Shown: positions 1 through 11,620 of the stretch, piece after piece
How the letters are laid out: each line of letters starts with the position of its first letter
Numbering within the stretch: the stretch's first letter is position 1
Assembly (NCBI GenBank): GCA_037447655.1
Contig: JBBHKE010001371.1
Location: forward strand, 122,001 to 186,000
From: Zygnema cylindricum
Lineage: Eukaryota; Streptophyta; Zygnematophyceae; Zygnematales; Zygnemataceae
Length of the DNA: 64,000 bases
Reading direction: 5' to 3'
The notes under the pieces: model-generated
The model's input: the letters and a program-made list of their open reading frames with translations, nothing else
Told to the model about the DNA's origin: nothing
Database searches by the model: none
Program-made: the position numbers and the translations under genes

Positions 1-116
1 GAAGATTCAAAGATTCCGCGATTCGTCGAACTTCTGACTGCTTTCATATAAGACAAAAAAGAAAAAGGAAAAAATAAATAAATACCTAAAATAAAATAAC
101 AAAATAAAGGGGAGCG

Positions 117-194
117 TTGGGCGGGAGGGGAGGGGAGGCGAGGGGAGGGGAGGGGAGGGAGACAGGAAATAAAAACAAACAAAAGCAACAAAAA

Positions 195-244
<50 letters not shown>

Positions 245-835
245 AAAAAAATCTAAAAAAAAGGGGTCAAAAAAATGGGTCTCCTTAAAAATACGGAAGT
301 GGGAAAAGAGGGGGAGAGGGAGAGGCACAGGGAGAGGGGGAGAACAAGAGGGAGAAGGGGAGAGGGAGAGGGAGAGGGAGAGCGGAGGAAGGAGAGGGAG
401 AGGGGGAAAGTGAGGAAAAAAGGGAGAGGGACAAGGAGAGGGAGCAAGGTAGGGAGAGGGCGAGAGAGAGAGGGAGGTGGAGAGAGGGAGAGGAGAAAGA
501 GATGGAGAGAGGGGGAGAGGGATAGGGAATGGGAGGGATTGAAAGAGAGAGAGGGAGAAGGATGGGGAGGGGAGGAGGAGAGGGAGGGGAGGTAGAGAGG
601 GAGAGGGAGGGAGGGAGGGAGAGGGAGAGGAAAAGAGAGGGAAAGGGAGAGGGAGGGGGAGGGGGGAGGGGAGAGGGGTGAGAGGGAGAGCTAGAAGGAG
701 AGCCAGAGGGAGGAGGGAGAGGGAGAGGGAAAGGGAGAGGGGGAAGGAGAGAGGGAAAGGGGGGAGGGGGAGAGGGGGAGAGGGGGAGAGGGGGAGAGGG
801 GGAGAGGGAGAGAAGGAGAGGGGGAGGGAAAGGTT
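117..835. repeat. Purine-rich (GGGAGA)n low-complexity tract with poly(A) core
   Basis: A nearly pure G/A strand with a poly(A)-rich stretch at about 194-265, then GGGAGA-like hexamers to about 835. Long open frames on both strands are only translations of the repeat (Arg/Glu/Gly or Ser/Leu/Pro). No gene is supported. Confidence 0.9.
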
Positions 836-839
836 ATTG

Positions 840-1595
840 AGAAAGTAACTTTTATCAAGTAGAGATCTTTGTGAGAGGCGGGGAGCTTAGGACTTAGAAC
901 AATTTCTGCAAAGAATGATTCACTATATTATGTACCATATGTAGCGTGGCAGTGGAAGAATGACAGTACAGGAGTACTACTACACTGTACCTCTACGGAA
1001 AACCATCTGCGGGTATTCCGGCGACCAAACGTTGCTATAATACGATATGCGGCAAAAGATCCAAAGAGTAATGAAGAATGAATCACACGGTAACAGTAAT
1101 TTCTGGATATTATGGAAGTACAACGTACCTGAGATTACATTTTAGGTCGGCGGATATTTCTGATCAAACGGCCTCTCGTCAACTTTGACTATTAGAGGGA
1201 CAAACACTACTCTATCTGACGCAATCATTGACAAAGATATTTTTGTTGGGTCTAGAAACTTTGTGCCGGCGACTAATTTTAGAAACTACAGATTGTCGCG
1301 ATGTGAATTAATTTTTAGTGTGCGTAATAGGAATGGTAGACACGGACAGGGAGTTACCTGAATTGTCCATAGGTAGGTAAGGTACAGTCGTACTATACTC
1401 AGCTGTGTTATTACTGTACTGCTAGTATAAAATAAACCTCTAGGACTTAGTTGATTTCCACAGTTCTTGTGCATCGTTTCCTTCAACGAAAAGCAGTTTT
1501 TAACAGTGCATATCTTTCTCATCTTATGTCCAATTGAATTGAAACTTTGTGAGCTTTTAAAAATTTATCAGTACTTAGTCTTAACCAAATTTCAG
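840..1595. other. Unassigned unique sequence
   Basis: Mixed-composition DNA between two purine tracts. It lies downstream of the last visible mnmA exon on the minus strand. I looked here for the next mnmA exon, which should encode a DQTYFLS-like motif, and did not find it. No repeat or RNA gene was recognised. Confidence 0.4.
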
Positions 1596-1665
1596 ATTGT
1601 GGGTCAGTCTAGGAGGAAAGTATAAGGAGGCAGAAAGTTATGCTTTTCTGGTGCAACAGTTTAAG
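1596..1665 (+). CDS. Candidate internal exon of an unknown gene
   Basis: A 70-nt open stretch is preceded by a TTTCAG acceptor (1591-1595) and followed by GTAAGC at 1666. Read in the open frame it gives a charged peptide containing GGKYKEAESYAF, with no stop. No partner exon was found and no family is recognised. The splice consensus and the coding-like peptide are the only evidence. It could equally be chance. Confidence 0.18.
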
Positions 1666-1707
1666 GTAAGCTTAGCTGTGAGAATTCTAACAATGGAGAA
1701 TTCTGAG

Positions 1708-2325
1708 CTAGAGGAGGGAGATGGAGCAGGAGAGGAGGGAGAGAGAGGGAGTGGGAGGGGGAGGGGGAGAGAGGAGGGGGAGGGGGAGGGAGAGGAAGAA
1801 AGAAAGGGAGAGGGAGGGGGAGAGGTAGGGAGAGGGAGAAGGAGAGGAGAGGGAAAAGGAGAGGGAGAGGGAGGGGAGAGGGAGGGGAGGGGAAGGGGAA
1901 GAATGAGATAGAGAAGGAGAGAGAGGAGGGGGAGGGGGAGGGGGTGGGGGGGGGGGAGAATGAGAAAGAGAGGGAGAGGGAGGGGGAGATAGAGGAAAAG
2001 AAGAGGAGAGGGAGAGGGAGAGGTAGAGGGAGATGGAGAGAGGGAGGGAAATGGAGAGAGGGAGGGAGGGAGAAAGAGGGAGAGGGAGGAGGGGGGTGGA
2101 GAGGGGGGGAATGAGAAAGAGAGGGACAGGGAGGAGGGAGAGGTAAAAGGAGAGGAAGAGGAAGAGGGAGAGGGAAAGGGAGAGGGAGAGGGAGAGGGAG
2201 AATGAGAAAGAGAGGGAGAGGGAGAGGGAGAGGGAGAGAGGGAGGGAGGAAGAGGGAGGGAAAAGGAAATGGGAGAGGGAGAGGGAGGGCAGGGGAGAGG
2301 GAGAGAGAGAAACAGAGGGAGAGTG
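1708..2325. repeat. GA-rich microsatellite
   Basis: Degenerate GGGAGA/GAGAGG repeats with a G-run near 1945. The 215-codon minus-strand frame across it is Ser/Leu/Pro translation of the repeat and is not a gene. Confidence 0.9.
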
Positions 2326-2559
2326 ACCTTTGTCTAAAACTCTATGCAATACCATAAATTCTTAAAAAATATAATAACCCTTAACACCTCTAAAGACAAA
2401 TAAACTCTTCCACTACCAAAAACCCTTCCTCACCCTTCAAAAATTCTTAGCAACACCCGAACACTGCAAAAATCCTAAACCCTGAAATTCCAAAACCAAA
2501 ACAACTTTCCAATAAAATCGACATGTTTGCTTTATTTTTTTGTTTTGGGTTTTACATAC

Positions 2560-5260
2560 CTGATCGGCGGACAACTTAAGTCGCACAATTTCCTCTCTCC
2601 TCCCATCTTTCAATTCCTCTATCTCTCTCTCCACTTTTGCATAGTGCCCGGAAGCGACTCTGTCAAACTCTAAGAAGTCCACATGGTCATAAAAGGCTCC
2701 TAAAAATTGTCCAAAATAACAAAATAGAAAACATATATTTGAGTTTGATTCGATCTCAAATGTATAGCAAACGTGTTGGAAGTAACAATATAGGTTCAGT
2801 CTTGAATACATTGTAAAAGGAGTAAAGTAACGGTTCAGTCTCGAACGCATCGCAAAAAAAGTTTAAAGAAAAACATAAGATTCAGTCTGAAATTGAGCAC
2901 AAAACATTCGGAAATAACAAATTGGCTTTGCATACAAATCCATCTTAAAGTTGTTCAAAAAGTCTTCGGTAAGTGAAGAAAAAAATGATAACTTTTGTGT
3001 GGTAGCTTACATTTGTCATGTTGTCAAATTTTGATCTCCTCTTATATTTCTTTCTGTTGAGTTTATTTTATTTTCTGTTGACTTCATTTTACTTTCTAGC
3101 CATTTATACGACTTTCTAATATGTGATTTTATGACAAACCTAATGAAATATTCAAAATATAAAGATCTAAAGTTTGTAAATTTTCAGTTCATCTGTCTTA
3201 TCTCTCTCTTCGATCTTTATAATTTCTTTTAAAACCTCCAGACAGGTTGTTTGTCACCAAAAGGAGACATCTGACAAAAAATAATCAGCTTAAGTTAAAA
3301 AATATATAATTGTTTAGCAATCTTCCAGGGTTTAAAAAATTCTCCAAGAACTTTAGCTATTTTTATAGATATTTTTTAAGGGAATTATAGGGATTTGAAG
3401 GGTTTGTGTCGGTAACTCCCTATCTTAAGATGACTTTCATGGACCAAAAAACTGCCCAAAAACGTTAAAAATAACCTTTACAAATAATTCTTATACAATA
3501 CGGTCAGAATATTGTGCTACAATGCTCCACTACACTCATATTTACATATCTACTTGATTATTTTAGTCAACAATAGCTGAATTTTGAAACAAACCAGGTC
3601 ATTAAAGCTTTGACAACTTTCAACTTACCGAATTTGACGCGAGAATTGCACAAAATGTCGGGATTTGGAGTCCTCCCGGCTTGAATTTCCGCCACACAGT
3701 GGGTTACAACATGGTCCCAATATTCATTCGTCAAATGGACTACTCGAAGTTCAACACCGGCCTGTCCATCGCATCCGAAAAACTTAACTCCTAAAACTGA
3801 GAATCTTAAACAGAGGAGAGAGAGAATTCAACACCAGTCTGTCCATCGCATCCAAATAATTCCTAAAGTTGAGAATTTTAGGAAGGAGAGAATTCAACAC
3901 CGGCTTGTCCGTCGCATCCGGATACTCCTGAAATCGAGAATTTTAGGAAGGAGAGAATGATAGAATACTCTTAAACTCAAAAACATGTGCTCTTTAGATA
4001 TGTGTTGGGTTGCTTGTGGAAAAGACGAATCGAGTATAATCTGTTTAGGAGCTAAATATCGGTGCAATAATTCATGAACCATTCAACCATCTGGCAAATG
4101 CTACATTTTTAGTTTCCTAATGAAGATTCCTAAATTTGAGAGATTTAGGAAGGAGAGGATTCAACACCTGACTGTCCAGAAATAGGGGAAATGGCAAAAA
4201 AACATATTTGTAATGTCTTACGAGCATATTTGGGCTATTTGAGCTCGTGAATGAACAAAAGTTATGCATAAGTGACAAGAGGAATCTTCAAAAAAAAAAC
4301 CTTATAAAATGAAAGAAAAGCGAAAAGAGCACACCATTGACCATCAATAGTGTGGACTCTAATATTCCGTAATATAATACATTCCAAACTTCCACATGTT
4401 TGGTACTAAAGATTCCCCTAATTTTGCATTACAAAACCACATAAAAAGACAGATAAGTACCCTAAAAATTAATGGATGAATGATTATTGTACCTGCTTAC
4501 AAACAGCCTCAGCATAACTGAGATCTTCCTCCCAAGGACATTCTGACCAAAAATTTCGAAAATCTTCTTGAAACCAAATTTTCAAGTAGAAAGCCACGCA
4601 GTTATGACCTCCTGCTTTGAGAAGATTAAGAGCTACGGAACTATCCACGCCGCCGCTTAACAATACGGCAACTTTTAGGGTTCCGCTTTGCCTCTCACAG
4701 CAACCTAAAAGTTTTTCTAGAGGAATGTCGACAACTTCTCCGAGGAAATCGTTGGTTATTTTGACATCACAGGGTTTTTCTAGAGGTAGGTTAACAACTT
4801 CTCCAGTGAAATTGTTGTTTTTTGTTTTGGTGTCATAGAAAATAGTGGAATCCAAAAGTTTACTTTTCAGGTTCTCGTCTAACTCCTGAGGAAGATGGAT
4901 AGAATCTTTTGCCGTACAATGTGACGTCACTTCTTCGTCAAATTTTCCTAACAGTCCAAAATTGCAAAGGTTCATTTTGCCGAAACTAGAAGAGGAATAT
5001 AGCTTTTGCATTCCATTAACATTATTATTGAAGATTAGGTTAGAATTTGAAATCATACTCCCTTTGGAAACCCTACACATCCTCCTACTTTCAACTTGCA
5101 AGCCAAGTTTCAAAGCATTCAAGTCATTAAAGTTAAAGTTTTTGTCGTTAGCTACCACGGAAGAGAGACAGAGAGAGAGAGAATTAAAAGAAAATAAAGG
5201 CAGACGCCATGAGTTTAGGAGGAGCGAATGGGGCGCAAGAGGAGGTGGATAAGGAGGCAT
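2560..5260 (-). CDS. mnmA: tRNA-specific 2-thiouridylase (MnmA/TrmU), 5' three exons
   Basis: This enzyme adds sulfur to the wobble U34 of organellar tRNAs. Three exons are visible: 4493-5260 (256 codons, phase 0), 3629-3761 and 2560-2699. Introns 1 (GT at 4492) and 2 (GTAAGT at 3628) both start with GT and end with AG, and the phases join perfectly. Exon 1 starts with about 190 residues typical of a transit peptide plus linker, then the ATP-binding PP-loop SGGVDS. Exon 2 carries VVHLTNEYW and GRTPNPDILCNSRVKF, which includes the conserved catalytic cysteine of the NPDxLCN motif. Exon 3 carries GAFYDHVDFLEF and VASGHYAKV. The reading ends at a GTATGT donor after LSADQ, where the family normally continues with a DQTYFLS-like segment. 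The second catalytic cysteine and the C-terminal barrel are not seen, so they lie outside the window or were missed. The first ATG (5260) was chosen because it opens the targeting region. Plastid versus mitochondrial targeting cannot be decided here. Confidence 0.85.
3745..4180 (-). repeat. Degenerate direct repeats copying the exon 2 splice acceptor of mnmA
   Basis: The boundary of exon 2 (plus-strand TTCAACACCGG then CCTGTCC) recurs at about 3828, 3892 and 4159. The copies are separated by GAGAATTTTAGGAAGGAGAG-like spacers of roughly 60-80 bp, with a longer gap before the last. Each copy duplicates the end of the intron and the first bases of the exon. The copies near 3830 and 4160 keep an AG on the minus strand. 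The one near 3900 has lost it. Confidence 0.75.
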
Positions 5261-7840
5261 CGCTTCTAATTTCCTTTCGCTTCCCTTTCCTTCTCCTACC
5301 CTGCCCTTCTTTTAGAGTTTTAGGTTTCCTCTCTTGTACTTTATAAATTGCAGCGTTGGTATTCCCCTATGTTTGAAACGTGAGTAAAGTGCGATTATTG
5401 TATAGCATTTCGAATCGTGTTTTAATTTATTCCGTGCGCAAATATCGTACGTCAAGAATAGCCAATAAAGTCAAGAAAGCTTGGACATTGAAGGAGAATG
5501 GCGATGAATCGTACATCGTTCGAATCGTATTTTACGATTTTTCATTTTCCGTACGAACTCAAGAAATCATGGAAACTGGATAGGATGGCGATGAAATTCA
5601 CATGGGTATTTCTAGCTACAGTTATTTAATATGTAAACTACATCATCATACCAACTAGATGCCAATTGTGATACCCTCTAACCTCTCAACCTCGGCTATG
5701 GCTTACTTATTTTTACTTTTGGCCATTTCCTTATAGACTTCACACTTTTCTTAGTGCAAATAGTAAAACCAAAGTATTTTCAAAATCCTTCTTTTTCCTA
5801 CTAAATTTGTTGTCTTAAATTTGCTCTTCGCATTCTAATCGGTCCGTCAAATTTGACAATATTTCTTATTTTGGTTTTCCGACAATTTCTCTCTCCAAAC
5901 GTAGCCAAACTTTACCTAAGTGTCTAAAAAACAAATAATCGAAATTATTCTTATGATATCTAACTTATTGTGTTCCATTCGCTTTAAGCACGTTAACCCA
6001 ACTTGCAAGTTCTAACCTATTTCACCTTTTAGTTTTTCCGTCATCCACCACAGTAAACGAGAGCAAATCTCACTGTGGACACGCACACTACAGTCACACG
6101 GAACAGGAAAAATTGCGTAGGTGTATGGAGGCAACATGGTTTGTCAAATCTCTAGTCTTTCACCACGCATATGGCTCATAAAAATGGCGAGCGTCGTATA
6201 ACGAAGTAGTTAAACAAAATACCATAAAAAGTATACGTTAAAAAAATATAGTTTTTTAAATGTATTTGCAAAATCTAATTTCGGGTTTTTTAAGAACGAT
6301 AAGAACACCGCAAAATCCATGTATTCGGGAAACTTTGCCAAAGGTAATAATGCCATTTTCATGTGAACGCAAATAATTATTGTTATTTAGTTTCTCATTT
6401 TCCAACCTTTTAGTTCTCGATGGCCTTTTATAAACGACGAGCGTAACTATCCCCTACCTCAACCTCTTCTACAAGTTTACGATCGCGTAACACCTTTCCC
6501 ATCTCACCCTCTCGAGTTGTTTGTAAAACGAGCCACAATCGAGCCCCGAACTTTTCACGGACATGCTCCACCTATGATCGTACCTTCGCCACTAACTATG
6601 AGAAACCATTAGAACTAACGTATATACCTTAGTAGTGTCCGCAACATCGTACAGAACGATCCCAAATTTGTTCTTTAGCGCTTACCTCAATCCCTCCCTT
6701 TAATCAACCACATTCGATCATCCATTCAATTCCTACCCTAGTCAATCTTCATTCGATTTCCTTACGTATGCTAATTCTTTTGCCCATTAACACTCACGTC
6801 CCCTCAAGTGGAACACCTCATCTCCTTGCCCCCGTTGACATTTCCCTTTATTCTCATCCAATTGTGAACCTTTGTTACATTGTACCAGCGTTTTGAGTCA
6901 TTAAAAAAAACATTGTAGTGTATTTGCCAATTTGGCGCGACCCGTCAAATGGTGTATTTTGTGGGCTCCTTAAAAGTCATAAAAACAATAACCTACAACC
7001 AATCCTCAAGGCAAACTGATTTTTATAGCAATTCGAATGTTGTTGCAACTTTCATGTGTCGGGGTGCTACCGCTTAGATAACCATACACCATGACTTTGA
7101 CCTCAAATCACGTAATTTTTTAATAAGTCGTTTAAGTAATACTTTGGTTCCCACCGGTGGTGTTGGTGGACGACATCATTAATAACAGAATGTGACACAT
7201 TTTCTTTGCATTCGCTTTGGGGGTTCTATGAATGTGTTATACACGAGGATTATGAATTTATTTAACAACAACATAAAGCATAACTGCCCTTCCATATCCC
7301 CTTCTCAATGTCACATTTTCGTTCATACGTGTGCGGCACGTAAGCGTCGTGTCGCGTACCTCGAACAATGTGGTGAACATTTTCTGCGTTGCTCCAACAT
7401 TTCGACCATTCGCACTATCACCAACTATGGAGGCAATGATTGAAGCCTTTCGTGGCCCTTTCCCCCACACACTTGTGGAAGTCTTTGTTATGATCCTCTT
7501 GAACCCTTTGGTCTCAATCAAAAGACCTTTGTTTAAACTTTGGTCTGGTTCCTATTCTCCCAGTAGTGAACCCCTTCCAATGGTACATGACTCTTTTTGT
7601 GATGTTTTTTTTTTGGGAATTCGATTGTGTGGTTTTAATTTGTTGATTAATGTGGCTTTTGAAGTAGGACGTGGACATACGTGGCCCACTAATTAACCAA
7701 TTTGGGCAACACCACACCTTTTTATCGTGAGCATAAGGTGTTCCACCCTCTCTATCTCTATTATTATCGTTCTCTTATATTTATGTATTTCTCTTCATCT
7801 CTCCTTTTCATATTTTTTTATTTTATTTCCAAAGAGTTTT
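5261..7840. other. Intergenic sequence upstream of mnmA; nothing recognised
   Basis: AT-rich DNA. The first 100-150 bases are CT-rich and probably hold the mnmA promoter and 5' leader. Short open frames here (for example 5380-5583 and 7331-7696) lack splice context, known motifs or coding-like composition. No TIR, LTR or RNA gene was seen. Confidence 0.4.
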
Positions 7841-7844
7841 ATTC

Positions 7845-8060
7845 TTTTCCCACCTTCCTCTCTCTCCCTCTCCCTCTCACTCCCTATTTTTCCCTCCCTC
7901 TTCCTCACTTTACGCCCCCCTCTCTCCTCTCCATCCCTTTCGCGTCCCTATCTCTCCTCCTCTTCCCCCCCTCCTCTCTTGTTCTCTCCTCTTCCCCCGC
8001 CTTGCTACCCCTCTCTCCCCCTCTCCCTCTCCATCCTCCCTCTTCCTTCTTCCCTCTTAG
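7845..8060. repeat. CT-rich low-complexity tract
   Basis: CTCCCTCT-type pyrimidine repeats. Overlapping open frames on the plus strand are repeat translation. Confidence 0.85.
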
Positions 8061-8387
8061 GGTTTGGAGGTTTAGATTTATACCTGTTTAGGGTTTTACA
8101 TTTCTAGTTTCATCCGTATGCATCGGCGATGATTTTCCGAAGTGCACATCGGTAGCGTATCGGCACATCCATCGTCAGAGACACAGCGCATCGTAAAATT
8201 GAAAGTTTCGCATCGCTCCTTTGCCTTGGGTTTTAGCCGATACGTAGCGGGCCTAATGAATCTAATATTTGGATATCAGATACGTATCTGAATCTTGCAA
8301 CTTTTTAGCCCCCCGTACGCAAATGATATCCACGGAGGTTACTGTACTGTACTATGCTACGGAAGCTGGACTTCTTTTGGACCACTG

Positions 8388-9497
8388 CACCACGAATCGT
8401 TATTAGTGTCAAAGTTTAAATAGCGTCAAAAAAAAATTAGTGTTATTGATTCTTATTTAGTGCGAGAGACGTGGCATATTATAGTCCATGTACGTAAATA
8501 GAATTGCTACTTTATTTTCGAAAATCATGTATACTAATCGCGGAAAAAAAATAAAATTATAAGAATCCAAATTAGTAGTGTTGTGTATCGGTAAGGATTT
8601 GCCGATAGCCGATATGGGCCTTTTTTCGGGGACCCGATAATCGATATATTGGTACGATATATCGCTATCGGTATTATCGCCGATAAGTAGCCGATAATAT
8701 CGGCTACTTATCGGCGATAATGCCGATAACGATAACTATCGGCGATAGCTGTATGAGCAGTACAGATAAATGTACGGCATGTACACTCAACTGTACGTCT
8801 TATTCCCCCTACGCGCCCTACTCACAACCCCTTAGGTACCTACCAATCGGATCATTTGTAAAAGCCGAAGTATAGTAGCCGGCATAAGATGTGTACGGCT
8901 TTAGTACGGCTCCAGTTAAAACGATGTACCTTTCACATCCGACGCCGTGGCTTTGTCCCTTTATTTTTTGGGATCCACTGGAAACCTGCCACGTGTCAAT
9001 CCGTCGGCTTTTTTGGCAAAAGCCGCCAAAAAAGCCATTCCGAGATGCCGGCGCTCACGCTGACCGTCCGCCGTATTTTCTCATTGAATTTTGTCCGTTC
9101 GATTCCGGCGGCGCGCATAATGCTATTTTGCATCCGTTGTACTTTGTGTCCGCCGTCTTTTTACCGTTCCATGATAATCAGTTTATCGGTACTATTCCGT
9201 ACGTTCCCGTAAAATTGATGTTTAGTTAACCGCCTAAAAAGTACTACAAAGTGCAACGTATTTTTTCGTCAAATTCCGTACAATTCCCGGAAAAAACCGT
9301 ACATTTCTCGTAAATTTACCGTTAAGTTTACCGGACAGAAAGCACTCCGGACAAAAAATACAGAAAGTACAAATATATCGGGACCGCTGACCGTTCGATA
9401 ACCGATAACTATCGGTATCGGTGTTATCGCGATGACTTTTTTACCGATACACAACACTACAAATTAGTGACTTTGACACTAATAACGATTCGCGGTG
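8388..9497. mobile_element. TA-flanked TIR element (MITE), about 218 bp, split by an hAT-like insertion
   Basis: The left end reads CACCACGAATCGTTATTAGT. The right end, reverse complemented, reads CACCGCGAATCGTTATTAGT, so the inverted repeats agree at 19 of 20 positions and extend further. The right flank is TA (9498-9499). The left flank is TG, probably a mutated TA. Without the nested 8576-9459 insert and its target duplication the element is about 218 bp. No coding capacity. TIR sequence and TA flank match the elements at 9551-10083, 22468-22963 and 62675-62880. A TA target would fit the Tc1/mariner group, but no transposase supports this. Confidence 0.75.
8576..9459. mobile_element. Non-autonomous hAT-like element with perfect 8-bp target duplication
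   Basis: The 884-bp insert begins TAGTGTTGTGTATCGGTAA and ends with its exact inverse. It is flanked by CAAATTAG at 8568-8575 and again at 9460-9467. An 8-bp target duplication and a TIR starting TAGTG are hallmarks of the hAT superfamily. No transposase frame is present. Both ends carry nested CGATA/TATCG palindromes (8600-8760 and 9395-9445), and the interior is rich in GTACGG/CCGTAC words that could be subterminal transposase sites. It sits inside the older MITE at 8388-9497. Confidence 0.85.
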
Positions 9498-9550
9498 TAT
9501 TTGACTCGACCAGCTTCGTCAGTTTTTGCGGTGTAACTTGCCGTGCAGTA

Positions 9551-10083
9551 CACCGCCAATCGTTATTAGCGTGGGAGTTTGATTAGCGTATAATAATAAC
9601 TACAGTGGTGTACGCTATTTAAGAATTTGAAAATTTTGGAAAAAATCATACATTCTAATTGTTTGATTATGGTAATTTGGATCTTTGAAAAAAAAAATGT
9701 CGGTCGCAAACATGCTTACACTAATATAGGTAGCCGTACAAAACCAGACAAATTGTACAGAAATCGTACATTCACACGGTCGAAACGCGGCTGTCGGACG
9801 AATATGTGGGAACGGGATTTTTAACGACCTAGTTTTTTTTCCTTTTTAGAACGCAGATTCTCATGCGTCTGCGGTTACTAAAACTAATTTATTGTAATTT
9901 CTAACTTAAAAAGGTACATTATGTACGGTCGTACACTGACCGTACACAACTCTATTAAGAGACAACGTACTGAAAATAACCCAAAATATAATAAAGAAAA
10001 AAATAGAATGAACTACACTAATGGAGAATAAAAAAAAAGCGGGATGGAATTAGTGTACACAACGCTAATAACGATTGGCGGTG
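9551..10083. mobile_element. TA-flanked TIR element (MITE), 533 bp
   Basis: Inverted ends share CACCGCCAATCGTTATTAGC and are flanked by TA on both sides (9549-9550 and 10084-10085). Inside, the words GTGTACGCT, ATTAGCGT and GGAATTAGTGTACAC recur near the ends. Non-coding. It lies about 50 bp from the right end of its relative at 8388-9497. The truncated copy at 62675-62880 shares its internal sequence (GAATTTGAAAATTTT and CATTCTAATT-like words). Confidence 0.8.
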
Positions 10084-11620
10084 TACCATGTTGTACTCGT
10101 ACCGGCTGTTCTAATATGTGTTACAAAACCACACATGATTTAGTGGGCGTGATAAACGACATTTTTGCTAATGAGAACTGTACCAAAACGTTATGACTGT
10201 CTTTTGTCATTAAGGCAACTAGCCAAGCCCAAAAATGAGATTCATGGCAGGAACGACAGATTCAGTTTTGTGACTTTGTCATGTCGTATACTTGTTTGTA
10301 ATTTTCTGAATTGTGACCTCACTGATGATGAGATTACCGTACATCCGAAACCATCCAAAACAATGCGAATGATGTAGCTGGAGGTGACCTGGCAGTTTCA
10401 GTGGACAAAATCGAACAGCGTGTAGCCTACGTGAATATCGGCGTGAGGGCGGTGGCTTTTGGACGAATAGAATCCAGAAAATGTTACCACGAATGAATTC
10501 CGAAGCCTTTCCGGGATGACCCTTCCGATCATTCCAGAGAAGACGACGAGAACAATTTGTTTGTCGTGAACCGTCTCCAGATATCCATTGACAGGCTGTC
10601 GAATCAAAAATATCCTCTCACGTGGCAAATCGCGGAAGTGAAAACATTTCTTGTCTTTTCTGGTGCTAGGTCTGGACTTTTTGAAATTTGAATTCAGTTT
10701 GTCGGCGCCGCCTATCAGCGATAGTCGTTGTGGATAAACTGTGTGGCTGGTTTCATTGAAATACACGCAAGCATTTATCAGCAGAGGTTGTCGTCTATCG
10801 TATTTGTCATCTTATGCCGACAAACCTGCCTGTTGCCGTCATAGTGGCGTTCGGTCGTGATATGACTTGGACGACTGTACTTTTTCTTCGGATTCTCTCC
10901 AAATTTCATTGGATTCCCAAGTCCCCAATCGTTGTCAACAGGTACATGCATTTGGTGTAGCGCTCATTACAAATATGTCTTTTATCGCTTTTATCATGTA
11001 ATCGACGTGGCAGTTGTGGTCTTTAGGTGAGTTTGTACCGAGAGCCAATGTTGGACCGTACGAAATACACGTTGGCGTTAGCACAAAGGTAGGATCTCCG
11101 ACTATTGTGACTTGTCCTATCCACTTAGGGGATTTTTGTGAGGTGTCACAGAAGGACAGCCATACCGTACGGTGTAATCGTGTACCCTTATCGAAGACCC
11201 TACGTGTACTCAAACCTTAAGTGGAAGCTGTTGTAATGATCCTAAATGACAAAATAGATCGAGTCGAAAAGACGAAAACGTTCAGATATGTACAATTGAT
11301 CGACGGTATCGTACAGGAAATGATAAACGACAATCCCAAGTCAGGACAATGCTCCCGGTAGATTTTATGGTAATCAACAGACATTATTGAATCCTGTTAT
11401 TATTATTTATTTATTTTTTACCGGCTCTTCCAGATGGATACATAAAAAAAAAAAAACCAAAAATGTAATCGACTTTTTTACCAGTCCGTTTGCTGGTTTC
11501 AAATGTTACCTTTTATTTTTTGAACTAAAAATCTGACATCGATTGCTCAGAAGTCGGATGTACCAGAAAATGAAAAAAAAAACGCAATTACCACCCCAAA
11601 ATTAGGTCAAAGGGCTGCCA
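10084..11620. other. Unassigned, GTACGG-rich sequence
   Basis: No domain or family is recognised in the short frames (for example 10398-10766 minus). TGTCGT and CGTAC words are frequent, as in neighbouring TIR elements, which suggests decayed transposon DNA. That is inference only. Confidence 0.3.

Noticed and set aside
117-835. Long open frames (up to 106 codons) on both strands
   Set aside because: They are translations of GA/CT repeats in all frames, with no start context or domain.
1708-2355. 215-codon Ser/Pro-rich minus-strand frame
   Set aside because: Pure microsatellite translation.
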